Shown: positions 31,870-43,100 of the stretch, piece by piece | How positions within the stretch are numbered: the stretch's first letter is position 1 | How the letters are laid out: every line of letters starts with the position of its first letter | Source: Pseudeuparius sepicola | Lineage: Eukaryota > Arthropoda > Insecta > Coleoptera > Anthribidae | Direction of reading: 5' to 3' | DNA: 64,000 nucleotides | Assembly (NCBI GenBank): GCA_963920635.1 | Contig: OY987305.1 | Location: 25,320,876 to 25,384,875, forward strand | The notes under the pieces: model-generated | The model's input: the letters and a program-made list of their open reading frames with translations, nothing else | Database searches by the model: none | What the model was told of the DNA's origin: nothing | Made by a program: the position numbers and the translations under genes

Positions 31870-32229
31870 ATGTCGTCTGTTGCTGGAAGAGGATTGGTTA
31901 ATAGCGTCATCGACAGATTGCCAGTCGAATTACACGTTACCTGCTATCAGAACTAAGGTCCAGGTACAAAGCTAGACGCAGCTTGTAAAGATCACGAGAT
32001 CGCATACTCCAAAAATAAGTCTTTGGAAGGGAGACATAAAGCCGATAGAGAATTGGAAAATCGAGCGTGGGAGCGAGTGAAATCAAGGAACGCTAAATTT
32101 GTTGAAAAAGCTGCCGCGTGGTTCGTTACAAATACTATTAAGGTCAAACGCAAGGTCGGCATGGGTATAAAAAGCGCCCGGTCTCATTTAAAAGAGACAT
32201 TATCAAAAAAGATCTCTAAAAAACTTTAA
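31870..32229 (+). pseudogene. Parvovirus-type phospholipase A2-like protein, one stop
   Basis: From ATG 31870 the frame is MSSVAGRGLVNSVIDRLP..., with one in-frame TAA (31954-31956) just before GPGTKLDAACKDHEIAY. That stretch is the PLA2 signature: a Ca-binding GPG loop and the helix D-A-A-x-x-x-H-(D)-x-x-Y. Here the residue after the His is Glu, not the usual catalytic Asp. A basic C-terminus follows (ERVKSRNAKFVEKAAAW then KVKRKVGMG). In parvovirus VP1 this domain breaches the endosome; related ORFs occur in Polinton/adintovirus-like loci. It precedes the pX-like gene by about 20 bp, like a compact virion-protein cluster. Confidence 0.68.
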
Positions 32230-32249
32230 GCAACAGTCAATTGAACGAC

Positions 32250-32513
32250 ATGAAGCACTTGAAGAAAGCTTTGCTGGTTACTTTAAAAGCAGCACGAATA
32301 CGAATAGCCGTAAAGAAAGCGGGTGGAAAGAAAAACGTGAAAATTTCTCGAACAATTCCGTTTCAGCACACCGGCGAATTTCTTCCTTTACTATCTCTGC
32401 TAGAGGCCTTAGGCGCTCTCGGTTCGGTGGCAGGTGGCGCTGGTGCTGTGGCTAAAACAAATTATCGACGCAAAAAATGCCAAGAAAAGGTTAGAAGAAC
32501 AAAAACTACATAA
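32250..32513 (+). CDS. pX-like basic core protein
   Basis: 87 residues from ATG 32250. The N-terminal half is strongly basic (KHLKKALLVTLKAARIR and KKAGGKKNVKISR), followed by a glycine/alanine hydrophobic segment FLPLLSLLEALGALGSVAGG then AGAVAK and a basic tail. This arrangement matches the adenovirus pX/mu-like small core or membrane-active protein found next to the protease in Polinton- and adintovirus-like genomes. The frame is open. A TTG slightly upstream is in frame but not needed. Confidence 0.62.
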   Translation: MKHLKKALLVTLKAARIRIAVKKAGGKKNVKISRTIPFQHTGEFLPLLSLLEALGALGSVAGGAGAVAKTNYRRKKCQEKVRRTKTT

Positions 32514-32520
32514 TTAGGCG

Positions 32521-32628
32521 ATGGAAGCCATCGGAAAAGAAGATTCTGGTTTATATTTACGAAAAAATAAGAACGGGATGCGCCTATTTCTGAAGAAACA
32601 AAAAACTCATAGTGAAGCTACCCAATAG
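32521..32628 (+). CDS. Small Gly/Leu/Tyr peptide gene in viral cluster
   Basis: 35 codons from ATG 32521: MEAIGKEDSGLYLRKNKNGM then RLFLKKQ. The repeated (G/M)-x-(Y/F)-L-(R/K)-K pattern resembles a short conserved ORF I associate with this cluster (GLYLxPxxxGxGL-type). It starts 7 bp after the pX-like stop. Possibly a cut-down gene; function unknown. Confidence 0.4.
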   Translation: MEAIGKEDSGLYLRKNKNGMRLFLKKQKTHSEATQ

Positions 32629-32629
32629 A

Positions 32630-32975
32630 TAGCTGTCCGCCGAAGATATACTGAATTACATCATAATTTTAGAAATACCACATTTTAGAGGCGTCTTTAT
32701 GATAGATACTCTTCCGTCGTGGCCAAGAATTAATGAAGTGGCCATTTTGAATTTAGACCTGCATCAAAGGAACACATTGGGTAGCTTACATAAAAAGAGG
32801 CTCTGCCGTCGAATATTTCGATAGCTTTGGTGCTTTAAAACGGCCCAAAGAACTGATTGGATATTTTGGAAAGGGTGTCAAGGTCACGCACAATAACGAT
32901 GTCTATCAAACAACGAAATAAATTGCGGATATTTGTGTCTCGAATTTCTATATAAATTGTGGAGGTCACCTTAGA
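32630..32975 (+). pseudogene. Adenain-like cysteine protease, frameshifted
   Basis: One frame begins LSAEDILNYI, FRGVFMIDTLPSWPRINE, AILNLD; a second continues THWVAYIKRGSAVEYFDSFG and PKELIGYFGKG; a third has NCGYLCLEFLYKLW. Together they carry the His (THWVAY), Asp (YFDSFG) and Cys (CGYLC) of the adenovirus-protease fold used by Polintons and adintoviruses to mature virions. At least two frameshifts and no start codon show that it is dead. Gene order (pX-like, protease, capsid-type protein) supports the call. Confidence 0.7.
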
Positions 32976-32986
32976 ACTCACCATTC

Positions 32987-33250
32987 ATGTCATTGTTATT
33001 TACTTTCCACGGACGTGCATCCACGCTCTCCATCGATTTCGATAGCCCTATAGTTTTAGACCCAAACGCCGAATACGGCTTAGCTTTGCTGGGATTCTAC
33101 ACGTAGAACAACATACCAAATATCGAAGAGGAAAGCGGCAAAAACCATTTTTATTACGAAACCGGGAGTTTCGGTGGTAGCAGAGTAATAACACTTCCCA
33201 CCGGATCGTACGAAATAAAGAACATAGAAGAGCACATAAAAATTTTTTGA
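32987..33250 (+). pseudogene. Capsid-associated beta-rich protein, truncated, one stop
   Basis: From ATG 32987, MSLLFTFHGRASTLSIDF, SPIVLDPNAEYGLALLGFYT, an in-frame TAG (33104-33106), NIPNIEE, and VITLPTGSYEIKNIEEHIK before a stop. The blocks (L-x-(P/D)-x-A-x-Y-x-L-x-L and I-x-(L/I)-P-T-G-S-Y-E-I) are shared by a larger family of insect and cnidarian viral-like proteins; I believe these are minor capsid or spike proteins, but this is recollection. The element breaks off right after the stop. Confidence 0.5.
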
Positions 33251-33274
33251 AAAAGTCGGAAGACGAAAACGATA

Positions 33275-34160
33275 GCGAGTAGATATACTATGAGAGTTCC
33301 AACTCACGACCCCCATATTAATCTAAATAGGACCAGAAATGCGTGCATTTTGGCTACGTCACACCCGAGGTTACGTGACGTCACAGGGACACGTGTGACC
33401 TCACTTAACCTTTGGGACACGTGTGATCCACAGTTGACCTTCGATAGAATTTCTCAGTTGTGGCTTGCCCTCCCTCCCGATCCCACTCTTGCCACTGGTG
33501 GGGAGTACAGTTCCTACGCCATTCTTAATACTTGCAGTAAAAGAGAGTTCCAACTTATGACCTCCATGTTAATCTCCATAAGACCAGACATGCCTGCATT
33601 TTTGCTACAGGGTGATCCCACTTGACCTTTGGGCCACGTGTGACCCCTAGTTCACCTCCAGATCCTACGATAGTTCTAGACCACGAACACCGTGTAAATC
33701 TCATACATCACAGGGATACGTGTGACCCCCAGTTGACCCCTAGATCCTGAGAGAGTTTTAACTCAGTCCCATAAGGCCAAAAAGCTGCATTTTGACAGGT
33801 GCTCTCCAAGATTTTCTCAAAGTATGTCATTTTAAAGTGACTGGTGAATGTCGTAGCCACGAATTTCTGGGACCGTCAGTTGACCCCTAGATCCTAAAAG
33901 AGTTCTAACTCAGTCCCCCATGTAAATCTACATAAGGCCAAAAAGCTGCATTTTGACAGGTGGTCTGCAAGATTTTCTCAAAGTATGTCATTTTAAAGTG
34001 ACAGGTGAATGTCGTAGCCACGATTTTCTGAGACCAGCACGCGTAAAAAATCGGAGCCGCCTTGAACCGCCCGACGGTCGAGATCTGCTTGCGTTGCATC
34101 CATAGTACTATGGGTATACACATTTCCGTCGAATACCCAAATATAGCCAAAAATCTGAGA
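33275..34160 (+). repeat. Degenerate tandem promoter-like units after locus A
   Basis: Four imperfect units of roughly 150-200 bp share GAGAGTT(C/T)(C/T)AACT, CCATAAG(A/G)CC, GCTACG TCACACCC-type, CACGTGTGACC and AGTTGACCCCTAGATCCT words. Later units (33780-34030) share TGCATTTTGACAGGTG and TTCTCAAAGTATGTCATTTT. TGACCT/TGACCC half-sites, CACGTG and GTGACGTCAC (33375) are dense. No gene. Confidence 0.65.
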
Positions 34161-34281
34161 AAATCGTCAACGCAAAAACGATTTTTATAAAAAAAATGCA
34201 GACAACGTATACTACCTCAACGGCTACCAAAAATCTAAGAAATTTTTAATTCAATAGGAAAATAAAAAACATTAACTTATA

Positions 34282-34771
34282 CAGTGACCGGCAGAAACTT
34301 GGACACAAATGGAAAACTTTTTTATTATTAATTTCTCAGAAAATTTTATTCTTGATAAAAGTCGGTGCATCATTTCAAACTCAAAACACACATATATCAA
34401 AATTTAAATATCTCTTTTTGGATACGAGGTAGATTCAAAAATGTCAAAATAACTCAAGATTAAAGTACTCTTATTTTTTAAAATACGGTAAAAAGTGACT
34501 TACAAAAGTTGTTTGGAATCAAAATTGGATGTCAGATTTAAACTCTCAGCCACCTAGTAAAAAAAAAAGAAATTTAACTTTTTTTGTACTTTTTTCGATC
34601 ACCCTGTGTATTACAAAAAAAAACTAAATACCGCAAGCGCAACTTATCATCGGATAACAAATGAATTTGCTACTAAACTTTAATTTTGTTCGTTTAGCAG
34701 CTAGAAATTTAAATTAATCGAAATCAGAGTATAAAAATAAATTTTTGTGTCCAACTTTCTTCCGGTCACTG
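34282..34771. mobile_element. Mariner-type MITE (CAGTGACCGG ends)
   Basis: The left end CAGTGACCGGCAGAAACTTG then GACACAAA mirrors the right end TTTGTGTCCAACTTTCTTCC then GGTCACTG, about 28 bp with few mismatches. TA precedes the left end. 490 bp, non-coding interior with a solitary CACCCTGTGTA near 34602. Confidence 0.8.
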
Positions 34772-35892
34772 TGTAACTGATTTTAAAATGAACCTTTAAA
34801 GCATTTTTTATTTTATTTATGCCCCCTGTACAGAGACGCTTACTGACAAAATTTTACGTTATAGCATTTTAGTTATATTTATTTTCGAAAACACTTAAGT
34901 TTCAGGCCTGTTACAAATATAGTATCGTTTTCATTAGTGGACATTTTCACCAAAAGCCAAAGAACCGCATATTTTGAAAACTGAGTATGAGAATATTTGT
35001 TGACAAAAGTTGAAGAAGCAATCTGTAGTCACAAAATGTTACGTTATAGCATTTTCTAGTCTATCCAAGTTACAGAGACAGTAGATATAAACAAAATCAC
35101 ATAAACGCATTGCGATCGATTACCAGGGTCGGACTAATATGAGATTTTGCAACAAGTCGGCGCGCGATCCTACCTATGCAGGAAACTCGACTGAGGGAAA
35201 AGCCGGCCCTGCATTCCACTCGCCGCCTAAACACTTGAGATTTTATGACGGCCGGACCAATAAGAGAATAGGTCACATCGCGACCACGTGGTGGCCAATG
35301 TTTTGATTCACTGCCTCTGTAACTTGGATATAGTATAGTTATATTTATTTCGAAAACACTTAGGTTTCAGGCCTGTTACAAATATAAAATTATGTTAAAA
35401 ATGTAAAAAGTCACAAAACATAAGATATAAGAAATGGTAATTTAAAATCAAACTTAAAATATGATAAAAAAATTAAAAGCAAAAACTAAAGGGTGTTAGC
35501 TTTCCTAATGATTACATTTTAGACATTAAATCTTTCTAATAATCTATAACCAAGTGGCAAATCTTTTTTTAATCGATCAATTTCTCTTACACTCTTTTGC
35601 TCCTGCTTTTTTAATCGTTCCATGTCCCGCTTTCTTGCAGCTTGCCTGTCCAGTGCGATTTGCAGCTTCTTTTTGGTGGCTTCTTGCTTACGCTCCAGTT
35701 ACAAGGTCACCCCTTTCGCAAATGATGACATTTGATCATTGCCAGCGAGTTCTTCAAATTCATCCTCGCTGTTTGTTTCCTGGGTTGGCAAACTGATTAC
35801 GCTGGAGGCATCATCGTTTTGAAATTTCAGTTTTTACCTAACTTACATTCTTTTAGGTAGGTAACCTAACCTAACATTATTGTCTTATTACA
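34772..35892. other. Non-coding with a direct repeat
   Basis: The phrase TTCGAAAACACTTA(A/G)GTTTC with following AGGCCTGTTACAAATATA occurs at 34883-34925 and at 35348-35390. A GC-rich patch lies at 35120-35250. Short ORFs have no signature. Confidence 0.45.
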
Positions 35893-37605
35893 GGCTCCGG
35901 GTGTAGCTGTAATAATGGACCCTCTCTGCCTGCACAAGCAGCAGTTTTTCCGTCAGTTCCTGGTACAAGATCTTGGCAACCGAATCGTGTCGTTCCTTAT
36001 ATTCCGTTGATTCGAACATCTGACATCCTCCTGTTATGTGCTGGATTGTTTCTGAAGTTGGGCACCCGTATCTGCATCTGCACTACCGATGTATCTCCTA
36101 CAATGAATTTTAGGTAGTTGCGAGTTGGTATAACCTGATCTTGTATGGCCAGTAAGAAGCCTTCCGTCTCGGGGAACATTCGTCCCGAGGTCAGCCAATA
36201 GTTCGACGCTAACTTGTCGACATGTTCCTGGTTAACCTCATTAGGATGCCTGCCGTGCAGCGGCTTCTCCAACCACCTCTGTAGTTTATTCATTGTCGCT
36301 TCTGTAGTGATTTTGATGCCCGTGTTCCCTCAGAAGTAGCGGTGTTGAGACGTCTGCTCCGAATATAGCATTATGTAGTGTAGAGCTGTTGGGCTGCCTG
36401 TGGAAATAATTAAGCAGATTTAATATTTGTTGGTCCAATTGCTTGCTGAGGTCTGCCAATCCTCTTCCTCCTAGTTGACGTGGCAGAGTTGTTCTTTCTA
36501 CGGCGCTACGGGGATGATGTTTATGAGCTTTTGTCAGTAGTGTCCTAAGAAACAATGGCATTTTCAGAGGACCGAGCAAGACTTCATTAATTAAGGTAGT
36601 TAGTTATTCATGCGTGCACCACAATTTCTTAATCCAATAATTTTAGAGATGATCTGGACCTGGTGCCTTCCAGTTGTGGGAATTCTTGATGACATTGGAG
36701 ACCTCATCGGTTGTGAATTGCTCATGTTGCATCTAGCTATAGTTCCTGCCTATCTCGCGTTCTTCACTGATCCAGCTTGCACGGACATTGCATTGACCTG
36801 GTGTGGCAAGTTGATTTCTCCAGAGACCGTCAACCCGTTCTCTGCTAGGGTAACTCGTATTTGTGGCATCAGCGCTAGAATTCAAAGTACGGTAGAAACA
36901 GTTTTCTGATCGTTCAAACAGTTTGTTGGCTCGTTTCCTGTTGTTACTAGCCTTGTATCTTCTCAGACGCCCTGCGAAAACAGAAAATTTTTGTTTTAAT
37001 GTATCAAGACATTGTTGAGCAGTGATGTTCACGGGGTCATGCTGAGGATGCATTTGGGTGCGGCTCATTATTGCCTGCACCGTCCTCTGGATCTTTCTAG
37101 TTCTAACTCCTCTGATATATTCCGTCACTTGTCCTATGTCTTTACGGAGACTCTCGATCTTCGATTTAGTCGCATCTCCCATTGAACCATTCGTGGTTCT
37201 GGTCTTGCACGATTCAACTCTTGGGCTATTCGGATCTTTGCTCCCATTACAGTGATGATTGCCGTTGCGGCGCAGTAGATTAACATGTGCATATGTTCTA
37301 AAGTTGGTGCCACTGAAACATAGATAAAATTCTGGTGTTCATAAGATCGAGCTAAATTGCAAGCCTCTTCGAAGAGTTCAATCTGGGTAGCGGTGGTCTG
37401 TTCAGAGGGTCTGTGGCTTCGTAACGTAATACTGCCTTTCTCATCTGTGTGTCTAAGCTCTCCAAGTGTTCTTCGTTATCCAATTCCCGATTCTTAGTTG
37501 TTTGTTCTGCCGTTTCGGTTTCTAGTTGTAGTCTAGGCTCTTGAATTTCCCCGTTGTTCTTGTCTATGTCTGTGTTCGCCATGGATCTCTAGCTCAACTT
37601 TCGGA
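35893..37605 (-). mobile_element. Dong-like LINE copy 4, 3'-lost and internally deleted
   Basis: Matches copy 1 in two blocks: about 1348-2000 (here 35893-36547) and about 3030-4080 (here 36548-37600). The joint near 36547 removes about 1 kb, including the RT active site, at a shared TAA/TAAG microhomology. Its 3' UTR and TAA tail are missing. Frames are broken (fragments 35997-36293, 36286-36579, 36733-37182, 37352-37582). Older than the 5' array: many substitutions. Confidence 0.83.
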
Positions 37606-38234
37606 TCCTGGGAATCCCGCTCGAGGATCTGAATCTAACGAGTTTTTAATTTTTATATATTTTTTAAAATTATTGGCTTCATTGTATATTGTACTTACAT
37701 AATCATGTTTCATTCTTAGTATGAATTTTTGTTCGAATGCGTGTGTGAATGTGCGTAATTTCCGCCATTTTCCTATCCTCGTAAGTTGTAAATAAGTTTT
37801 TGTACTTGTAGTTTATTTTTATTGTATATAGTAGGTTAGGTTTTTTTTATTGTATATAGTAGGTTTAGGTTATGTACAAATTTTATATTTTTATTATATA
37901 AGTTTTAGTTTTTTTAATAAATATGTTTAGTAAAACCAACGTTCTATGCTTTTATTTTCACTCTGCAAAAAGAAAATACCTAGTGAAACATGTAAATTAC
38001 AATTGTGAAAGTGTTTAGTGACTGAAGCTCAAAATAAGGTTGAAATAATGTAAGTATAGTTTTATTTTCTAATATCAAATCGAAAATAATCCCAATAATG
38101 AATCCTTTGACTAGTTTTTAATGCAATTTTTTGCTGTTAATATTTGCATTTTCGCTTTCTAGAAAAAAAAGAGACATGATTTAAAAATATACCCCTATAA
38201 AGACGTTAAACTGCTAGCTTAATTTGAACATAAT
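37606..38234. other. AT-rich flank, no gene
   Basis: Contains GTATATAGTAGGTT repeated twice. From about 38130 it matches 46255-46330 across the errantivirus (ATTTGCATTTTCGCTTTCTA followed by GAAAAAAAA), so the insertion lies within or beside a dispersed repeat. Confidence 0.5.
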
Positions 38235-38238
38235 CACA

Positions 38239-38426
38239 AGTTACGAGGCGGGTTGACGCAAAGTCGTTTTTAAAAAGAACTGATCTTTATTGAATACAAG
38301 TAGGAAGTGTTTGCTCTTAGTCTATGGCCCGTATATAATACCTCTGCTGGGCTTACGTTGTATTTCCTTATCTTATGCTGCATATACAAGTTTCTATGCT
38401 ACCTAAACAATATACAGCTTATAACT
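38239..38426 (-). repeat. 3' LTR of errantivirus
   Basis: Ends AGTTA...TAACT. Matches 45713-45900 except for two substitutions. The plus-strand neighbour at 38427-38438 is the polypurine tract (minus strand AGAGGGGAGG), which primes second-strand synthesis. Confidence 0.94.
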
Positions 38427-38438
38427 CCTCCCCTCTTA
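38427..38438 (-). other. Polypurine tract
   Basis: On the minus strand AAGAGGGGAGG immediately precedes the 3' LTR, the standard position for plus-strand priming. Confidence 0.88.
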
Positions 38439-38470
38439 GAAGGGCGTAAAACCCTAAAGGTTTTCACGAC

Positions 38471-40184
38471 CTAAATTATTATTTCGTTTTCATTTTCTTT
38501 GATAATGTTTTTTGGTTTAAAATATTTTATTTGAATAATAGGTCGTAAATACCTGTACAAAAGGTAAAATATGACAACTGATATGATTACATAAATTAAA
38601 ATTGTCCAGACACCAATTTTATGATAATATACAGGGGTTGATAATAAGTTTTCATTTTCTATTTTCTGATTTTCAATTTCCTTTATAATGCTATTAATTT
38701 TTTCAGTATGCAAGGTATTTAAACTTATTGGTGGAATGTTTCGTAACTTTAGCGTTTTTTCACTGCCAAATTTTAATTTTGGTAATGGAATTATTTGAAA
38801 GTTATTTCTTTGATTTTTATATGATTTTATAGTGATATCGCCTAGGGTTAATAAACATTGCATTTCTAGTTCTACCAAATATGTTCCTTTCATAAGTATA
38901 TTATTTTTGTTATTTTCACATTCTTTGAAAGCTAATGTTTCTTTAGGAACTATAATAATCCATTTATTGATTTCAACATATTTAACTTGAATTTCCGTTA
39001 TATTGACAGGAATCTGATTACAGGTGTTATTGTGTTTATATCTTAGCAATTCAATTTCGCAAGGGGAATTTGAAGAAAAACTTTCTGTATTTATATTAGT
39101 ACATAAATATTCGTTATTTAATATTTTCTTACAAGGATTTGTTGAGAATCCATAAGATTTTTCATTATACAATAAGTAGTTAGAAGTTGGAAAAATTACT
39201 TTAAATAGGTTTTCATGTGGCGTGGGTAAAGGGAACATATGGAATAAACTATAGGCTTTCTTTTCAGCTAAAGGTACTTCGATTATAAATATGATTTCTT
39301 CAAATTTTACATAACTTTTAATTTCCAAAATTTCTTCAAACATTAATGTGTTCTCTGCTACAGGCTCAAAGGGCAGTTTTTCATTTTTTATTTTCGAAGC
39401 AACATTTTTGATTTCTTTTATTAATAATTTCGGGTGAATAATAGCATTATGAAAGTTATTTAATTTTGCAAAAGATATAGCAACCTCAATTTCATCTAGG
39501 ATATCGTATATGTTCTGATACATTAAATAGATTTGTGTTAAAATAGTGTGTGTTTGTATCTTAAAAGACATATCAATCGCATCCAACTGATATTCTCTCA
39601 TTATACTTATTATTTCATTTATTTTTGTTTCCAGGATTTGTTGGTTATGAGAAATATTTTTGGAGATACTTTGAAAGGTTTTAATAGAGTCGGACAATAA
39701 AGTTAATTGTTTCTGCATGGCTATTTTCAAGTTATTTTGATTTTGTTTTAACGTTAAAATTTCTGTGTCATATCTTTCGGCGTCTTCTTGATCAAGGTTT
39801 CCTGTTATACTTTTAACTATGCTGCCTAAACCATTTATTAAACCGCGTTTATTCCGATGATTTAATGAGATTGAAGGAGTTATTTGAAATATTTGTTGTT
39901 CAATTTTTTCTTCTATATTATTTATTAAAACAAAAGAATTATAGTATTCATTATTCAATTCAGAGGTGTTCCGTAATGTAGCGATTAAATTTTTATATTT
40001 TAGGGATATATTTTTAAATTCCTTGATTATACTACTAATATTGAATATTTGTACAAAAGTCCAATGATTTATAATTATTCTTTGAGCATTTCCTAACTTG
40101 TAGGGTAGTATACCTGGATTTTCATTCAGGATGTGGAACTGGGAATCGACTCGGGTGGAGCATCCAAGGATGAAGTAGGTCCAT
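38471..40184 (-). CDS. env: Errantivirus Env (baculovirus F-like), main exon
   Basis: A membrane fusion glycoprotein. The ATG-started part (38471-39958) has 495 residues; the same frame is open upstream to at least 40184, overlapping the end of pol. Visible features: furin-type site RNKR, directly followed by the fusion-peptide-like GLINGLGSIVKSITGNL; a long heptad-rich coiled coil; a Cys-rich ectodomain with N-glycosylation sites; a single transmembrane helix near the C-terminus (VWTILIYVIISVVIFYLL); a short basic tail. The block NPGILPYKLGNAQRI before the first ATG is typical of errantivirus Env, so translation must start further upstream. An acceptor TTACAG (40190-40185) and a leader donor at 45310 keep phase (see the leader exon). 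This is the only intact gene of the provirus. Confidence 0.88.
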
Positions 40185-43100
40185 CTGTAATAAGTGGCCT
40201 TTTAAGTTCTTTTATATGTATAATTTCATATTTAGTGGGATCGCCTATTTTCTCGATTTTTACTTTATTATTTTCTATCATTTCAATTATTTTATAGGGA
40301 CCACAAAATTTCTTTTTACTTTTGTTTCTAGAACTTGGAGAAAACTTTTTATAGACGGTTTGATTGAGTTTAAATTCGGTTTCATCGCCTTTTTTATTAT
40401 GTTTCTCAAGCATTCTTATTTTTTGTGTTTCAGTATTTTGTAAAGCGGTTTCATATAATGTATCCAATTTTTCTTTATGGGAACTGACATAGTCTGTATA
40501 GAAAGTTGTAGATATTAAGTCAAAAGGATCTCGGGAGTTCGTATGACCTAAAATTAGTTCATGTGGAGAAAATTTGGTTGTGTTATGAGTAGTGCTATTA
40601 TAAGCAATTATTGCATATGGGATTATTTCTGAGATTGGTTTTGATTTTTCCTTTTGTCTTAGAATTCGCAAATGTTCAATTAAAGTAGAATGAAACCTTT
40701 CTACGGGAGAGTTAGATTCATGGTGACCTGTTGTCGTAAAGTGGATATTAATTTTTTGTGTTTTTAGAAGCTCTTTTAAAAGATCGTTATTAAATTCTGT
40801 TCCTTTATCTGTAACTATATTTTCGGGACAGCCGAAAAATGAAAAGAATAATATTAATTTATCGCATACAGATTTAGCGTTTTTGTCGTAAGGAAAAGCT
40901 TGTCCAAATTTGGAAAATTTATCAAATATAGTGAGAAAATTTTGATTCTCAAAAATAAAAGTATCCATATGTAGGATTTGAAAAGGTTTTGTAGGCGTTT
41001 CTGTTTTTACTAGAGGTACATACGATTTTTGTCTACTATATTTTAAAGTTTGACACGTTACACAGTCATTAATAAATTTTGTTACATTATCCTTTAAATG
41101 GGGCCAATAATAATTTGACTTTATTCTTTCATAAGTTTCTGAAATACCACGATGGTTTGTTTTACTTTCATGTTGGTGTAGTGTAGTAAAAGTAATTTTT
41201 TATCTTCTTCACTGGATACATTATTTAGTAATTTTGTACAGCGTATTAATTTTAACTTTCTAAAATTTTTTAGATATACGTTATTGAATATATTAAATAA
41301 ATCTTCTTCATAAAAATATAGATATGCTTGTTGTTTTCCTGAAAAATATTCTTTAATAAAATTTGAGATAATTTGTGGATTTTTAGGAATTTCGCAATAA
41401 TTTATATTATGACTTTCAAATTTTTCAAAAGTAACTTTAATTCTTTCAAGGGGATTCTTTTTAATTAAATATTGATATGTTTTATTATTAATCATTTCGT
41501 CTAGTATAGGGATTCCGTCATTTTCAGTTTCGGTGTTAGTTGTATGAACAGTATCAGATTTTTGTATGTTAGGAGGTCTTATTTGGATGTCAGAAATTAT
41601 TTTTATTTTTCGTGAAGTCTCTGGAATAGGGTTTTCAGGTGGTTTGTCTTCGTCTAGTTCAGGATTTTCACAAATATTTTTTAAATAGTCAAAAATTTCT
41701 TTATTTACTTCGCCAGGGTTATTAATTGTTGATTGATTTTCGTAAATATTCAGTTGTATTCGCGATAGTGCATCTGCGTTTAAATTTTGAGAGCCTTTTT
41801 TATATACGATTTCAAAGTCAAATTCTTCTAAGCGTAGTCGCCAGCGTACTAATTTCGAATTGGGTTCTTTTAGGTTGAAAAGCCATACGAGTGGTCTGTG
41901 ATCGGTATAGATATAAAATTTACGTCCGAATAGGTAAGGCCGAAAATATTTACATGCATAGACTATACTTAATAATTCTTTCTCAATAGTCGAGTATTTT
42001 ATTTCGGATTCATTTAGGGTCCTAGATGCATAAGCTATTGGATTATCATGGGGAACTTGTCCTTGAGAAAGTACGGCTCCTAGGGCGTAATTACTCGCGT
42101 CTGTAGTCAAAATAAAAGGTTTTGAAAAGTCGGGGTAAATTAATATAGGGTGATTAATTAATAAATTCTTACTGTGTTCAAAAGCTTGCATAAATTCAGG
42201 TGTGTGCTCTATTTTCGCGTCTTTCTTTAAACACTTAGTCATGGGTTTTGTAATCTTAGCGAAGTCTTTGATAAAGCGTCTGTAGTAACCGAGTAAGCCG
42301 AGAAAGGATTTAATTTCTTTACACGTTCGTGGAACGGGAAAATTTTTTACTGCTGCTATTTTGCTTGGATCGGGTTTAATACCATCTGTTGTAACCAGGT
42401 GACCTAAATATTGGACTTCCTTTCGTAGGAATTCTGATTTGTCGAGTTGGATTTTGAATCTTGCATTTCGAAGTCTGGTAAAAATTTCGCGGAGTCTAGA
42501 GATGTGTTCTTGGAGGGATGTACTAAAAATAATAATATCGTCTAAATAGACAAAGCATATTTCATTTTGTAAGCCTCTTAATATGTTATTCATAACTCTT
42601 TGGAAGGTACTAGGGCTATTTTTAAGACCAAAAGGCATTCGTAGAAACTCATAGTGCCCGGTATCAGTACTAAATGCGGTTTTTGGAATATCGGAAGGGT
42701 TCATTTCGATTTGGTGAAATCCATTCGCTAAATCAAGTGTAGTAAAATAACAACTGCGTCCTAGTTTATCTAAAATTTCAGTAATATTCGGGAGAGGGTA
42801 TTTATCGTCAATTGTTTTTTGATTTAATTTTCTATAATCAATAACCATACGCCATTTGGTTTTTCCAGATGCGTCTTGCTTTTTAGGAACTATCCAGATT
42901 GGTGATGACCACGGGGAGTTTGAGTCTCGAATAATATTTTGAGCTAATAGTTTTGAAATTTGGGATTTAACTTCCTCACGATGTACTTCTGGGTATCGAT
43001 AACTTTTTGTAAAAATAGGAGAATCATTAGTTAAATTTATATGGTGTTTAATTTGGTTTGTAAAAGTTAAAGGAATGTCCTCGCAATAAAAAATATCTTT

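Noticed and set aside
34883..35390. LTR pair from the direct repeat TTCGAAAACACTTA(A/G)GTTTC
   Set aside because: The shared segment is only about 45 bp, has no retroelement coding sequence between copies and no target duplication.
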